In this document: in pieces, positions 1 through 7,866 of the stretch
How positions within the stretch are numbered: the first letter of the stretch is position 1
How the letters are laid out: every line of letters begins with the position of its first letter
Assembly: GCA_027620595.1 (NCBI GenBank)
Contig: JAQCDI010000021.1
Span: 1 to 15,758, forward strand
Direction of reading: 5' to 3'
From: Bacteroidota bacterium
GTDB taxonomy: Bacteria > Bacteroidota > Rhodothermia > Rhodothermales > UBA10348
Length of the DNA: 15,758 nt
Notes under the pieces: generated by a model
Told to the model about the DNA's origin: nothing
The model's input: the letters and a program-made list of their open reading frames with translations, nothing else
Databases searched by the model: none
Translations under genes and position numbers: made by a program

Positions 1-19
1 GCTCCCCCACCGGGGGAGC
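1..19 (+). terminator. terminator-like hairpin at the left edge
   Basis: A perfect 8-bp inverted repeat (GCTCCCCC / GGGGGAGC) encloses a 3-base ACC loop. A short T-run follows at 27-30, about seven bases after the stem, so it is not a textbook intrinsic terminator. It probably ends a plus-strand gene that lies left of the window, since nothing on the minus strand is transcribed toward it here. The rest of 20-166 holds no gene I can support and no clear promoter. Confidence 0.45.
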
Positions 20-166
20 GCCCGCATTTTGCTTGGGCCCGACCGAAAGCGCTTTTCTTCACCATCAAATGACGGGAGCACCTTCGTGCCTGATTGAGAA
101 TGGCGGCTGCAAACCCGATTTTGATGTGCAACGAATCCCTATTCCCTGTCCATCTCCCCGACTCCC

Positions 167-1450
167 ATGTCCCTGATCGCAGACATCCAGGCCCGCCAGA
201 TTTTCGACAGCCGCGGCAACCCGACCGTGGAGGTCGATGTCCTCACCGAAGACGGCTATTTCGGCCGGGCAGCGGTACCCAGCGGCGCGTCGACGGGCGA
301 GCACGAAGCCGTCGAACTGCGGGACGGCGACAAAACCCGTTACATGGGCAAGGGCGTATCCAAAGCCGTCGAGAATGTCAACGAGATCATTGCTCCCCAG
401 TTGGAAGGGTGGTATGTGGCTGATCAGGCAGAGATCGATGCGTTCCTGATCGAACTCGACGGCACACACAACAAGTCCCGCCTGGGCGCCAACGCCATCC
501 TCGGCGTCTCCCTGGCCGTGGCCCGCGCGGCTGCCGAATCCAGCGGCCTTCCGCTGTTCCGATATGTCGGCGGGGCATCGGCCCGCGTGCTGCCTGTTCC
601 GATGATGAACATCATCAATGGCGGACGTCAAGCGGACAACAGCGTGGACATGCAGGAGTTCATGATCATGCCCACCGGCGCCCCCTCCTTCTCCGAAGCC
701 CTGCGCATGGGATCGGAGGTGTTCCACCACCTCAAGTCGGTGCTCCACGATCGAAAGCTCAGCACCGCTGTCGGGGACGAAGGTGGATTTGCACCGGACC
801 TGTCCTCCAATGAGGAAGCCATCGAAGTCATCCTCCGGGCCATTGAAAAAGCCGGCTACACACCCGGAGACGACATCCACATTGCCCTGGACCCCGCTTC
901 CAGCGAAATGGTCAAGGATGGTGGATACAACTTCTGGAAGAGCGACCCGGACCGCATCCGTTCTTCCGAGGATATGGTGGCATTCTGGGCCGACTGGGTG
1001 GAACGCTACCCCATCATCTCCATCGAGGATGCCATGGCCGAAAATGACTGGGCCGGATGGAAATCCTTGACGCAGGCCGTGGGCAACAAGGTCCAGCTTG
1101 TGGGCGACGATCTTTTCGTCACGAATACCTCCTTCCTGCAGCGGGGTATCGACGAAGGGTGCGCCAACTCGATCCTGATCAAGCTCAACCAGATCGGAAC
1201 GCTGACCGAAACGCTGGATGCCATCGAACTGGCCCACAAGAACGGATACACGGCCGTCGTATCCCATCGCTCGGGTGAGACGGAGGACACGACAATTGCC
1301 GATCTGGCCGTGGCCACCAACGCCGGGCAGATCAAGACCGGTTCGGCCAGTCGTTCGGATCGCCTGGCAAAATACAACCAGCTCCTGCGTCTTGAGGAGC
1401 TGCTGGGAGACTCCGCCCGTTTCCCTGGCATGAAAGCGTTCCGGATTTAG
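167..1450 (+). CDS. eno: enolase (phosphopyruvate hydratase)
   Basis: The protein has 427 residues, the normal length for a bacterial enolase. It interconverts 2-phosphoglycerate and phosphoenolpyruvate in cytoplasmic glycolysis and gluconeogenesis. Visible family landmarks are the SGASTG loop with Ser39, QEFM with Glu164, VGDEGGFAP with Glu205, the IEDAMAENDW metal region, KLNQIG with Lys339, VSHRSGETEDT with His367, and KTGS with Lys390. One landmark differs. The motif usually read as NGG-x-HADN is NGGRQADN here, with Gln155 at the place of yeast His159; the spacing of nine residues to Glu164 matches. The ATG at 167 places the IADIQARQIFDSRGNPT segment at the usual N-terminus. The stop is followed after 34 bp by an ftsB/divIC-like gene, a common eno neighbour. 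No Shine-Dalgarno or confident promoter is seen. Confidence 0.97.
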   Translation: MSLIADIQARQIFDSRGNPTVEVDVLTEDGYFGRAAVPSGASTGEHEAVELRDGDKTRYMGKGVSKAVENVNEIIAPQLEGWYVADQAEIDAFLIELDGTHNKSRLGANAILGVSLAVARAAAESSGLPLFRYVGGASARVLPVPMMNIINGGRQADNSVDMQEFMIMPTGAPSFSEALRMGSEVFHHLKSVLHDRKLSTAVGDEGGFAPDLSSNEEAIEVILRAIEKAGYTPGDDIHIALDPASSEMVKDGGYNFWKSDPDRIRSSEDMVAFWADWVERYPIISIEDAMAENDWAGWKSLTQAVGNKVQLVGDDLFVTNTSFLQRGIDEGCANSILIKLNQIGTLTETLDAIELAHKNGYTAVVSHRSGETEDTTIADLAVATNAGQIKTGSASRSDRLAKYNQLLRLEELLGDSARFPGMKAFRI

Positions 1451-1484
1451 TACATTGGGGGATCCCAACCCCTGACCGCGCATC

Positions 1485-1790
1485 ATGGCCTTCAAAGAAC
1501 GCTTCCAGGCCTTTCTCAACCGCTCCCGCATGGTGCTGTTGGGCACCGTGGCGGCTCTGGTTGTCATTTGGGTCCTGTTCTTCGACAGCCACAGTATCCT
1601 GACCAGGATCCAGTTGATGGCTGAACGATCCGAGCTTCAGGCCGATAACGAGGTACGCAAGGCCCGGGTGGCCGAACTCGAAGCCAAACTCGGCCGTCCC
1701 CTGACCGACTGGGACATTGAGGAACTGGCGCGCGAAGAGTACGGCATGAGCCGTGAAGGCGAGACCGTATACCCTGTGGTCGAAGAGTGA
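1485..1790 (+). CDS. ftsB: septum formation initiator, FtsB/DivIC family
   Basis: This is a 101-residue bitopic membrane protein. A short basic cytoplasmic N-terminus is followed by one transmembrane helix (about residues 16-33), a periplasmic coiled coil (about 40-72, rich in Glu, Ala, Leu and Arg) and the C-terminal AREEYGMSREGETVY block typical of FtsB/DivIC. Known family members join FtsL and FtsQ/DivIB in the divisome and help trigger septal peptidoglycan synthesis. The position directly downstream of eno, with 34 bp between them, is a widely conserved arrangement and supports the call. The name ftsB versus divIC is a convention I cannot settle from sequence. It is probably co-transcribed with eno and the following kinase gene. 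Confidence 0.88.
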   Translation: MAFKERFQAFLNRSRMVLLGTVAALVVIWVLFFDSHSILTRIQLMAERSELQADNEVRKARVAELEAKLGRPLTDWDIEELAREEYGMSREGETVYPVVEE

Positions 1791-1898
1791 CCGGGGTGTC
1801 GGATGCGCACTTCTTCCGGCACCTTCGATGAACGCCGGGAACGCATTGCCGGCCACGAACATACCGATCCTTCTCCTGAACTGCGCCACTTCTGCAAG

Positions 1899-2879
1899 AT
1901 GTCCCGACTGGCCATTGGCATAGACCTGGGAGGCACGTCCATCAAGGCTGGCCTCGTGTCCGAACGCGACGGGCTCATCGAAGAGCGAAGCGTGATTACC
2001 GACGCGGAGGCTGGATCGGACCGTGTCCTTGATCAGATAGCAGACCTGATCCGCGCCTTCCTGTCCTCCCATCCGGATATCTGCGGCGTAGGACTCGGAT
2101 TTCCCGGAGCTGTCAATTGGGACCGCACCGTGGCCATGAAACCCGTCAATATTGCGGGATGGGACCGGATCAACGTGTCTGATGCCCTGCTGGGGCGTCT
2201 TTCCACCGCGCTTCCTGTCCTGGTCGAAAACGACGCCAACGCAGCCGCCCTCGGATCCTGTCAGTTCGGCGCAGGTCGTCATTTCGATTCCTTCATCATG
2301 GTTACGCTGGGGACCGGCGTCGGTGGAGCCATCATCTACCAGAACCGTATTTTCCGGGGTGCCACGGGTTCGGCAGGAGAAATCGGTCACATGACCATCG
2401 ACTTCGAAGGTCCCCTGGCCCGTAGTGGGGTTCCGGGGGCCATCGAAGCCTACCTCGGCCAGCGTTTCCTGTCCCGCCATGCCCGCTACCAGTTGATGAA
2501 CGACACCGACAGCGTCGTCCACCAGATGGCGGGCAAGGACTTGCTGGATATGTCCCCCAAGATCCTGCACGAAGCCGCCCTTTTGGGCGATGAGGGATCG
2601 ATCGAAATCCTGGCGTGGGCCGGCCATAAGCTCGGCGTCGTCCTCGGTTCGGCGGTAAACCTGCTGGACATCCGGAAGGTGGTCGTCGGCGGCGGAATCT
2701 CTGCCGCAGGAGACTTCATCCTGGATGCGGCCCGCGCTTCCCTGATCGAATACACCACACCGGCCCTCAGGGACGGTCTGGACATCGTTCAGGAGCCCAG
2801 GGGCAATGACATGGGCATGTTGGGAGCCGCCCATCTGATCTTCCAGCACCTGGACGATACACCCCACCCCAATCGGTGA
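1899..2879 (+). CDS. ROK-family sugar kinase (probable glucokinase)
   Basis: The protein has 326 residues when started at the ATG at 1899. An in-frame ATG at 1803 would add 32 residues of non-conserved sequence before the phosphate-binding DLGGTSIKAGL motif, which in ROK proteins sits close to the N-terminus. Landmarks are that N-terminal motif, LVENDANAAALG with the likely catalytic Asp112, the TLGTGVGGAII loop, GEIGHM with His164, EAY with Glu183, and VVGGGIS near the end. The family phosphorylates glucose or related hexoses with ATP, which fits a neighbour of enolase. The zinc-site consensus (CxCGxxGC) is absent: Ala174, Ser176 and Ala181 occupy the three cysteine positions. Glucose, N-acetylmannosamine or other sugars remain possible substrates. 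It could also be a ROK member with altered metal use. Confidence 0.9.
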   Translation: MSRLAIGIDLGGTSIKAGLVSERDGLIEERSVITDAEAGSDRVLDQIADLIRAFLSSHPDICGVGLGFPGAVNWDRTVAMKPVNIAGWDRINVSDALLGRLSTALPVLVENDANAAALGSCQFGAGRHFDSFIMVTLGTGVGGAIIYQNRIFRGATGSAGEIGHMTIDFEGPLARSGVPGAIEAYLGQRFLSRHARYQLMNDTDSVVHQMAGKDLLDMSPKILHEAALLGDEGSIEILAWAGHKLGVVLGSAVNLLDIRKVVVGGGISAAGDFILDAARASLIEYTTPALRDGLDIVQEPRGNDMGMLGAAHLIFQHLDDTPHPNR

Positions 2880-2967
2880 ACCGACGCACTTCCGAGGCCA
2901 TCATAGTCCCCGCTGCCTGACCTCCCCCGCTTGGCTCGGTACTTGCGCGGGATGGTGCCTCATCGTC

Positions 2968-5535
2968 GTGCTGTGTCTGGCCGTGGCTCCGGCCCGCGCC
3001 CGTCAGCAGCAGCAGGAAATGACCAGCCCCGTCAAGATCGCGGCCTCCGACTCCCTCGTATTCCATCTTGGCGGGCGGGCTCGGGCCGGGACGCTCCACG
3101 GGGACGCCTCCGTCACCTATGAGGATGCCTTCCTGAGTGCCTGGGAAATCGATCTCCTGCTGGCCGACGAGGAATTACACGCGCGTGGCCTGCGGGCCGA
3201 CACAGGATGGGTAGGAAAGCCCATGATTCGCCAGGGCGAGGACGAATTCACAGGCTCTGAGCTGGCCTTCAATCTGCAGACGCAGCGGGGCCGGGTGGTT
3301 GGCGCGCAGACACGCTACGAGGAAGGGTTCATTGCCGCGGATGTGGTCAAGGCCCTCGAGGACTCCACCCTCTTCATCCGCAATGGCATATACACGACGT
3401 GTGAATGTGTCGAGGATCCCTCCTATTCCTTGCGAGCCAGCCGAATGAAAATGGTTGACCGGAAGTGGATCTACACGGGGCCCATCCAGCTGTACCTGTT
3501 CAATATCCCCACCCCCCTCTGGCTTCCGTTCGGCTTCCTTCCCGCCCAGGACAACCGACGCTCGGGCCCCCTTCCCCCCACCTACGGCGAAGACGAGTTC
3601 GGCTTCTATCTGCGTGACTGGGGCTGGTACTTCGCCATGAACGATTACATGGATCTGCAGCTCCAGGGTGGATTCTGGACCCGGGGATCGTGGGAGATGC
3701 GCTCGCTCTACCGGTATCGCAAACAATATGCCTTCGACGGACAACTGCGCGTGGACTATGGCCGCTTCCGCAACGGGGAGCGGGGCGATCCGGGCTTCTC
3801 TGTGCGTCGGACGAGTGCCCTGCGCTGGACGCACAACCAGACCATCGGACAGCGCACCAACTTCAACGCCAACGTCAACCTGTCCTCTTCTTCGTACCTG
3901 CGGGCCGTTTCGCAGAACTATGACGACCGCGTGAGACAGGATATCCAGTCGAGCCTCAAGTTCACCAAGCGCTGGAGCGGACAGAACCTCTCCGTCCAGG
4001 CGTCCCAACGGCAGCAGCTGGCCACGGGCCAAGTCAACCTGACGCTGCCCAGTCTGTCCTTCTCCCAGCGCTCCTTCAAGCCGTTCGAACGACAGCAGCG
4101 GCTGCCCGGAACCCGGGAAGGGCTGCGGGACAAATTGACCGTCAGCTACAATGCCACGGTCAACAACCGGTTCAATTTCGTCCCTCTTCCCGACGCGGAG
4201 CTCCTGGCCCGCGGGGACACCCTGGCCGCCGACATTTCCTGGCTCGACGCCGCACTCAATGCCAGCGACTACCGGCGCGCAACCGGAAATGACGTGCAGT
4301 ACGACTTCCAGGCGTCGCAACGGATTCCTGTTTCCGCCCCCTTCTCCGTCCGGCGCCTCCCCCTCGTGGGCAACCTGAACCTCAACCTGAACCCCAACTT
4401 CACCTACTCCGAGGACTGGTACCTTCGTACGGAACGACGGGGTCTGAACGAGAACGGCGCCCTGGCCACCTCGAACCAGGCGGGCTTCTTCGCCTTGAGG
4501 CAGTTCAGCACCTCAGTTTCGGCCAATACGGTCTTTTACGGCCTTTTTCCCGTCGAAGCGTTCGGATTCCGCGGCCTGCGACACACGGTTCGCCCCAACG
4601 TGGGGATGACGTTCCGGCCCGACTTCTACGCCGATCGATGGGGCTACACCCGGGAGTATGTCAACAGCACCGGCTCGGCTGTCGAGTACCCCATTGTGTC
4701 TGGCGTAGGCCGCGGTAAGCAACAGGCGCTGACCTTCTCGCTCAACAACACCTTCGAGACCAAGCGCATTCCGGCCGATTCGCTGGCAAACAACGCCGCA
4801 AACCGGGCCATCAAGCTCTTCGACCTGAACCTGTCTTCTTCCTACAACTTTGCCGCCGACTCGCTCAGGATGGCCGACATCAGCCTTTCAGCGCGCACAC
4901 GGATCCTGGGCAATGTGGACATAGACCTGCGCAGTTCGTTTTCGCCCTATCAGATATCGGATACCGGTATCCGGACCTCAGAATCGGCCTTTTCCCTGGG
5001 TTCGCCCCTCGGCCGGATGACATCCACCAACCTTACCCTGCGCACGTCACTGCGCTCGAGCCGGGGTGCCGGGGATCGGCCCATCACCGCGCCTCGGGGC
5101 GGCATGATCCAGCCCACCGGAGGACTTGCTGCCAATGGCGCCTCCAGTTTCCTGCAGAATGACTATGCCACCGCAGGCGCTGATTTTTCCATCCCTTGGT
5201 CGCTCAACCTGGACTTCAGCTACGGCGTGACAAAACCAGGCGCAACGACAATCCGGCGGGCCATCTTGAACGCGAGTGTGGATTTCAGCCTGACACCGAA
5301 CTGGAAGGTGGCCAGCCGCACCGGCTATGACTTCGAGCAGCAGCGCATGGCCACGACGAACCTGACGCTGGCACGCGATTTTGACTGCTGGCAGATGGCG
5401 TTCAACTGGGTCCCCTTCGGCCTTTATCAGTCCTGGGGCTTCGACCTGCACGTGAAAAGCGGCCATCTCCGGGACCTGCTGCGCATCCGGCAACCCAAGT
5501 CCGATGTCCGGGACCGCTTCGGCTCGCTGTTCTAG
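2968..5535 (+). CDS. lptD: LptD-like outer-membrane LPS assembly protein
   Basis: The intact frame from the GTG at 2968 encodes 855 residues. After a hydrophobic stretch ending APARA come an OstA/LptD-like N-terminal domain (about residues 20-150) and a strongly recognisable block, IPTPLWLPFGFLP...SGPLPPTYGEDEFGFYLRDWGWYFAMNDYMDL (roughly 178-235). A long run of alternating beta strands follows, ending with the LPFG-like tail of a barrel. The family forms, with its lipoprotein partner, the outer-membrane pore that inserts lipopolysaccharide. Three mature cysteines are visible (145, 147, 807). The GTG start leaves a signal peptide that is too short and uncharged. The missing piece, MARYLRG, is encoded from a TTG at 2931 in another frame and joins perfectly if one G of the GGG at 2949-2951 is removed. 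The gene may therefore carry a 1-nt frame break, real or technical. Confidence 0.88.
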   Translation: MLCLAVAPARARQQQQEMTSPVKIAASDSLVFHLGGRARAGTLHGDASVTYEDAFLSAWEIDLLLADEELHARGLRADTGWVGKPMIRQGEDEFTGSELAFNLQTQRGRVVGAQTRYEEGFIAADVVKALEDSTLFIRNGIYTTCECVEDPSYSLRASRMKMVDRKWIYTGPIQLYLFNIPTPLWLPFGFLPAQDNRRSGPLPPTYGEDEFGFYLRDWGWYFAMNDYMDLQLQGGFWTRGSWEMRSLYRYRKQYAFDGQLRVDYGRFRNGERGDPGFSVRRTSALRWTHNQTIGQRTNFNANVNLSSSSYLRAVSQNYDDRVRQDIQSSLKFTKRWSGQNLSVQASQRQQLATGQVNLTLPSLSFSQRSFKPFERQQRLPGTREGLRDKLTVSYNATVNNRFNFVPLPDAELLARGDTLAADISWLDAALNASDYRRATGNDVQYDFQASQRIPVSAPFSVRRLPLVGNLNLNLNPNFTYSEDWYLRTERRGLNENGALATSNQAGFFALRQFSTSVSANTVFYGLFPVEAFGFRGLRHTVRPNVGMTFRPDFYADRWGYTREYVNSTGSAVEYPIVSGVGRGKQQALTFSLNNTFETKRIPADSLANNAANRAIKLFDLNLSSSYNFAADSLRMADISLSARTRILGNVDIDLRSSFSPYQISDTGIRTSESAFSLGSPLGRMTSTNLTLRTSLRSSRGAGDRPITAPRGGMIQPTGGLAANGASSFLQNDYATAGADFSIPWSLNLDFSYGVTKPGATTIRRAILNASVDFSLTPNWKVASRTGYDFEQQRMATTNLTLARDFDCWQMAFNWVPFGLYQSWGFDLHVKSGHLRDLLRIRQPKSDVRDRFGSLF

Positions 5536-6548
5536 ACCTGTCGGTCGTCCGCCACGAATCGCCAACTCAGCAGGGAAACGGCTGCCTGTTCCGGCAGCGC
5601 ATCGAGATCCGAAATCCGAGCGGTCAACAGCGTCCCGTCCACGTCCAACACCAACGACGTGAACGCACCGAGGTACTGGTGGGAAACCACCCGGGCCGGC
5701 ACACCCTCCGCCGAGGCCAGGACAACATGTTCCGGGCGAACCGCAAGGACGGAACCCGTTGGCAAATCCTGACCGGTCAGACGCTGAACGAGCGAGGGGT
5801 CATCAATCAGGTTGCCCCCACCCAGGAATGAGGCCACGAAGGCCGTGTCCGGCTCCTGGTACAGTTTGCGCGGAGATCCGACCTGGACGATCCTTCCCGA
5901 GCGCATGACTGCCACGACATCGGACAGCGCCATGGCCTCCTCCTGGTCGTGGGTCACATAGATGCTTGTCAGGCCGAGCCGGTGCTGAAGGAGTTTGAGC
6001 TCCGCACGTGTCTGGTGCCTGAGGGCCACGTCCAGGTTCGAGAGCGGTTCATCGAAGAGAATGACCCGTGGCTCGATGGCCACGGCGCGTGCCAAGGCCG
6101 TGCGTTGTTGCTGACCTCCGGAAAGCGACGTTACCGGGGTATCGACAAAGGCCTCGAGATCCACGCGTCGGAGGGCATCCTTCACGCGCTCCCGCACCTC
6201 GGCCCGGGCCAACTTGCGCACCCTGAGTCCGTAGGCCACGTTCTCCCCCACCGTCATGTGCGGAAAAAGGGCGTAGTTCTGGAAGACCATGGCGGTGGGT
6301 CGACGACGCGCCTGGGATGCGGTCACATCCTCCTCACCGATCCAGATTCGACCCTCGTCGGGCGACTCGAAGCCGGAAATGATGCGCAACGTGGTGGACT
6401 TGCCACAACCGCTCGGGCCGAGCAGCGAAAAGAAGCTTCCGGCAGGAATATCCAACGACACCCGATCGACCGCCTTCAGCGCGCCGAACGAGCGCGACAC
6501 CTCCTCGAGGCGAACGCCAGCCGATGGGATATGCGCCGGAGCCGGCAC
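5532..6548 (-). CDS. ABC transporter ATP-binding protein (CysA/PotA/FbpC-like)
   Basis: The protein has 338 residues from a GTG at 6548. The nucleotide-binding domain is complete: Walker A GPSGCGKS (44-51), Q-loop VFQNYALFPHMTVGENVAYG (Gln90), signature LSGGQQQR (142-149), Walker B VILFDEP (162-168), D-loop SNLD and switch His200 in YVTHDQEEAM. A C-terminal beta domain of TOBE type (VLAVRPEHV onward, about 265-330) places it among importers of the spermidine/putrescine, iron, sulfate or MalK-like sugar type. The sequence does not fix the substrate, and no permease or binding-protein gene is present in this window. It starts 8 bp after sucC on the same strand, so it is probably co-transcribed. 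No Shine-Dalgarno precedes it. Its TAG stop shares the CTAG at 5532-5535 with the opposing lptD stop. Confidence 0.9.
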   Translation of the reverse strand: MPAPAHIPSAGVRLEEVSRSFGALKAVDRVSLDIPAGSFFSLLGPSGCGKSTTLRIISGFESPDEGRIWIGEEDVTASQARRRPTAMVFQNYALFPHMTVGENVAYGLRVRKLARAEVRERVKDALRRVDLEAFVDTPVTSLSGGQQQRTALARAVAIEPRVILFDEPLSNLDVALRHQTRAELKLLQHRLGLTSIYVTHDQEEAMALSDVVAVMRSGRIVQVGSPRKLYQEPDTAFVASFLGGGNLIDDPSLVQRLTGQDLPTGSVLAVRPEHVVLASAEGVPARVVSHQYLGAFTSLVLDVDGTLLTARISDLDALPEQAAVSLLSWRFVADDRQV

Positions 6549-6556
6549 GGAACGGA

Positions 6557-7732
6557 TCAGCCTTTGAGAGCTGCCTGGACCTTGTCGGCCGCTTCCTGGA
6601 ACAGGACGGCCGTCTGGACCTTCAGTCCGCTCTCATCGAGGATGGCCTTTCCTTCCGCAGCGTTGGTGCCCTGGAGGCGGACAATGAGCGGCAAATTGAT
6701 CTCGACGCGCTTTGCCGCTTCTACAATACCGCTGGCCACGCGGTCGCACCGCACGATGCCCCCGAAAATGTTGACCAGGATGGCCTTCACATGGGGATCC
6801 TTCAGGATGATGCGGAATCCGGCAGCCACGGTGTCCGGGTTGGCGCCGCCCCCTACATCGAGGAAGTTGGCGGGCTCTCCGCCGGCTAGCTTGATGATGT
6901 CCATCGTGGCCATGGCCAAACCGGCGCCGTTGACCATGCAGCCCACGTTGCCGTCCAGCTTGACGTAATTGAGGTGGTTCTCCCCGGCTTCGACTTCGAG
7001 CGGATCCTCTTCATGGATGTCCCGAAGGCCGACCAGGTTCTTGTGACGGTAGAGCGCGTTGTCGTCGATGTTGATCTTGGCATCCACAGCCAGCACATCC
7101 CCCTGCTCGGTCAATGTAAGCGGGTTGATCTCGGCAATGGAGCAATCGCTCTCCTCATAGGCCTTGTGGAGGGCCAGGATGAACCTGACAGCCTTCTTGA
7201 ACGCATCGCCCTCGAATCCCAGTCCGAATGCCAGGCGCCGTGCCTGGAAGCCCTGCAGGCCAATGACCGGGTCGACCCACTCCTTGAGGATCTTCTCAGG
7301 GGTCTCTTCGGCCACTTTCTCGATCTCCACGCCGCCCTCGGTGGAAGCCATGATCACGGTCTGGTTGCGTCCGCGATCCAGCGTGATGCCCAGATAGAAT
7401 TCCTTGGCGATATCCACCGCGTCCGCAATGAGCACCTTGCGGACCAACTGACCTTCGGGACCGGTCTGCGGCGTCTTGAGCATCATGCCCAGGATGGCAT
7501 CCGCCTTTTCCTGCACATCGTCCAAACTCTTAGCCAACTTGACACCGCCCCCCTTGCCACGCCCACCGGCATGGATCTGCGCCTTGACGACGAACAGATT
7601 GGAGCCATGCTCTGCCTGCAGTTTCCGGGCCGCCTCAACGGCCTCCGCGGTCGTTTCGGCAACGATGCCCTTCTGCACGGGAACGCCGTAGGCGGCGAGA
7701 ATCTCTTTGGCCTGGTACTCGTGGACTTTCAT
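6557..7732 (-). CDS. sucC: succinate-CoA ligase (ADP-forming) beta subunit
   Basis: The protein has 391 residues, the usual SucC length. It begins MKVHEYQAKEILAAYGVPV, the standard N-terminus. Earlier in-frame starts up to 7855 would add a basic, non-conserved extension, so ATG 7732 is chosen. The ATP-grasp domain shows KAQIHAGGRGKGGGV near residue 50 and EINPL and VDAKI around 195-215. The C-terminal ligase domain shows FLDVGGGAN and VNIFGGIVRCD. With SucD it forms the TCA-cycle enzyme that couples succinyl-CoA cleavage to ATP or GTP synthesis. The sucD gene is not beside it. Instead an ABC ATPase follows after 8 bp. It is divergent from the LptF/G gene, with a 134-bp gap. Confidence 0.96.
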   Translation of the reverse strand: MKVHEYQAKEILAAYGVPVQKGIVAETTAEAVEAARKLQAEHGSNLFVVKAQIHAGGRGKGGGVKLAKSLDDVQEKADAILGMMLKTPQTGPEGQLVRKVLIADAVDIAKEFYLGITLDRGRNQTVIMASTEGGVEIEKVAEETPEKILKEWVDPVIGLQGFQARRLAFGLGFEGDAFKKAVRFILALHKAYEESDCSIAEINPLTLTEQGDVLAVDAKINIDDNALYRHKNLVGLRDIHEEDPLEVEAGENHLNYVKLDGNVGCMVNGAGLAMATMDIIKLAGGEPANFLDVGGGANPDTVAAGFRIILKDPHVKAILVNIFGGIVRCDRVASGIVEAAKRVEINLPLIVRLQGTNAAEGKAILDESGLKVQTAVLFQEAADKVQAALKG

Positions 7733-7761
7733 GGATCTGGATTTGCGTACTTTGGGGATCA

Positions 7762-7769
7762 CAAACTTA
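7762..7769 (-). promoter_or_regulatory. Bacteroidota-type -7 promoter element for sucC
   Basis: Read on the minus strand, these bases are TAAGTTTG, a perfect match to the TAnnTTTG -7 consensus described for Bacteroidota primary sigma factor. They lie about 30 bases before the sucC ATG, a plausible distance for a short leader. No good TTTG -33 partner is visible 19-21 bases further upstream, so the call rests on one element and its position. Confidence 0.4.
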
Positions 7770-7866
7770 GGATCCGGCGGGCGGGAATTCCTCCTTCTTC
7801 GCCGGGCCAGCGGCTTTTTCGCCGTTTCTTTTTCCGCCCACATCCACGACGCCATTCCCCGAGCCC

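Noticed and set aside
65..1567. 500-residue open frame antisense to enolase
   Set aside because: It mirrors the enolase codons in a GC-rich gene and has no recognisable domain; enolase itself is certain.
1332..2867. 511-residue antisense frame across eno, ftsB and the kinase gene
   Set aside because: It spans three well-supported genes on the other strand and has a Gly/Asp/His/Gln-rich composition typical of shadow frames.
3175..4320. 381-residue antisense frame within lptD
   Set aside because: No family resemblance; the sense strand encodes a clear LptD-like protein.
7748..7754. TACTTTG on the plus strand as a promoter for the LptF/G gene
   Set aside because: It is one base short of TAnnTTTG and has no -33 partner; similar loose matches are expected by chance.
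7733..7855. N-terminal extension of SucC to an earlier start
   Set aside because: It would add a basic, non-conserved leader, whereas MKVHEYQAKEIL is the standard N-terminus and a -7 element lies inside the extension.
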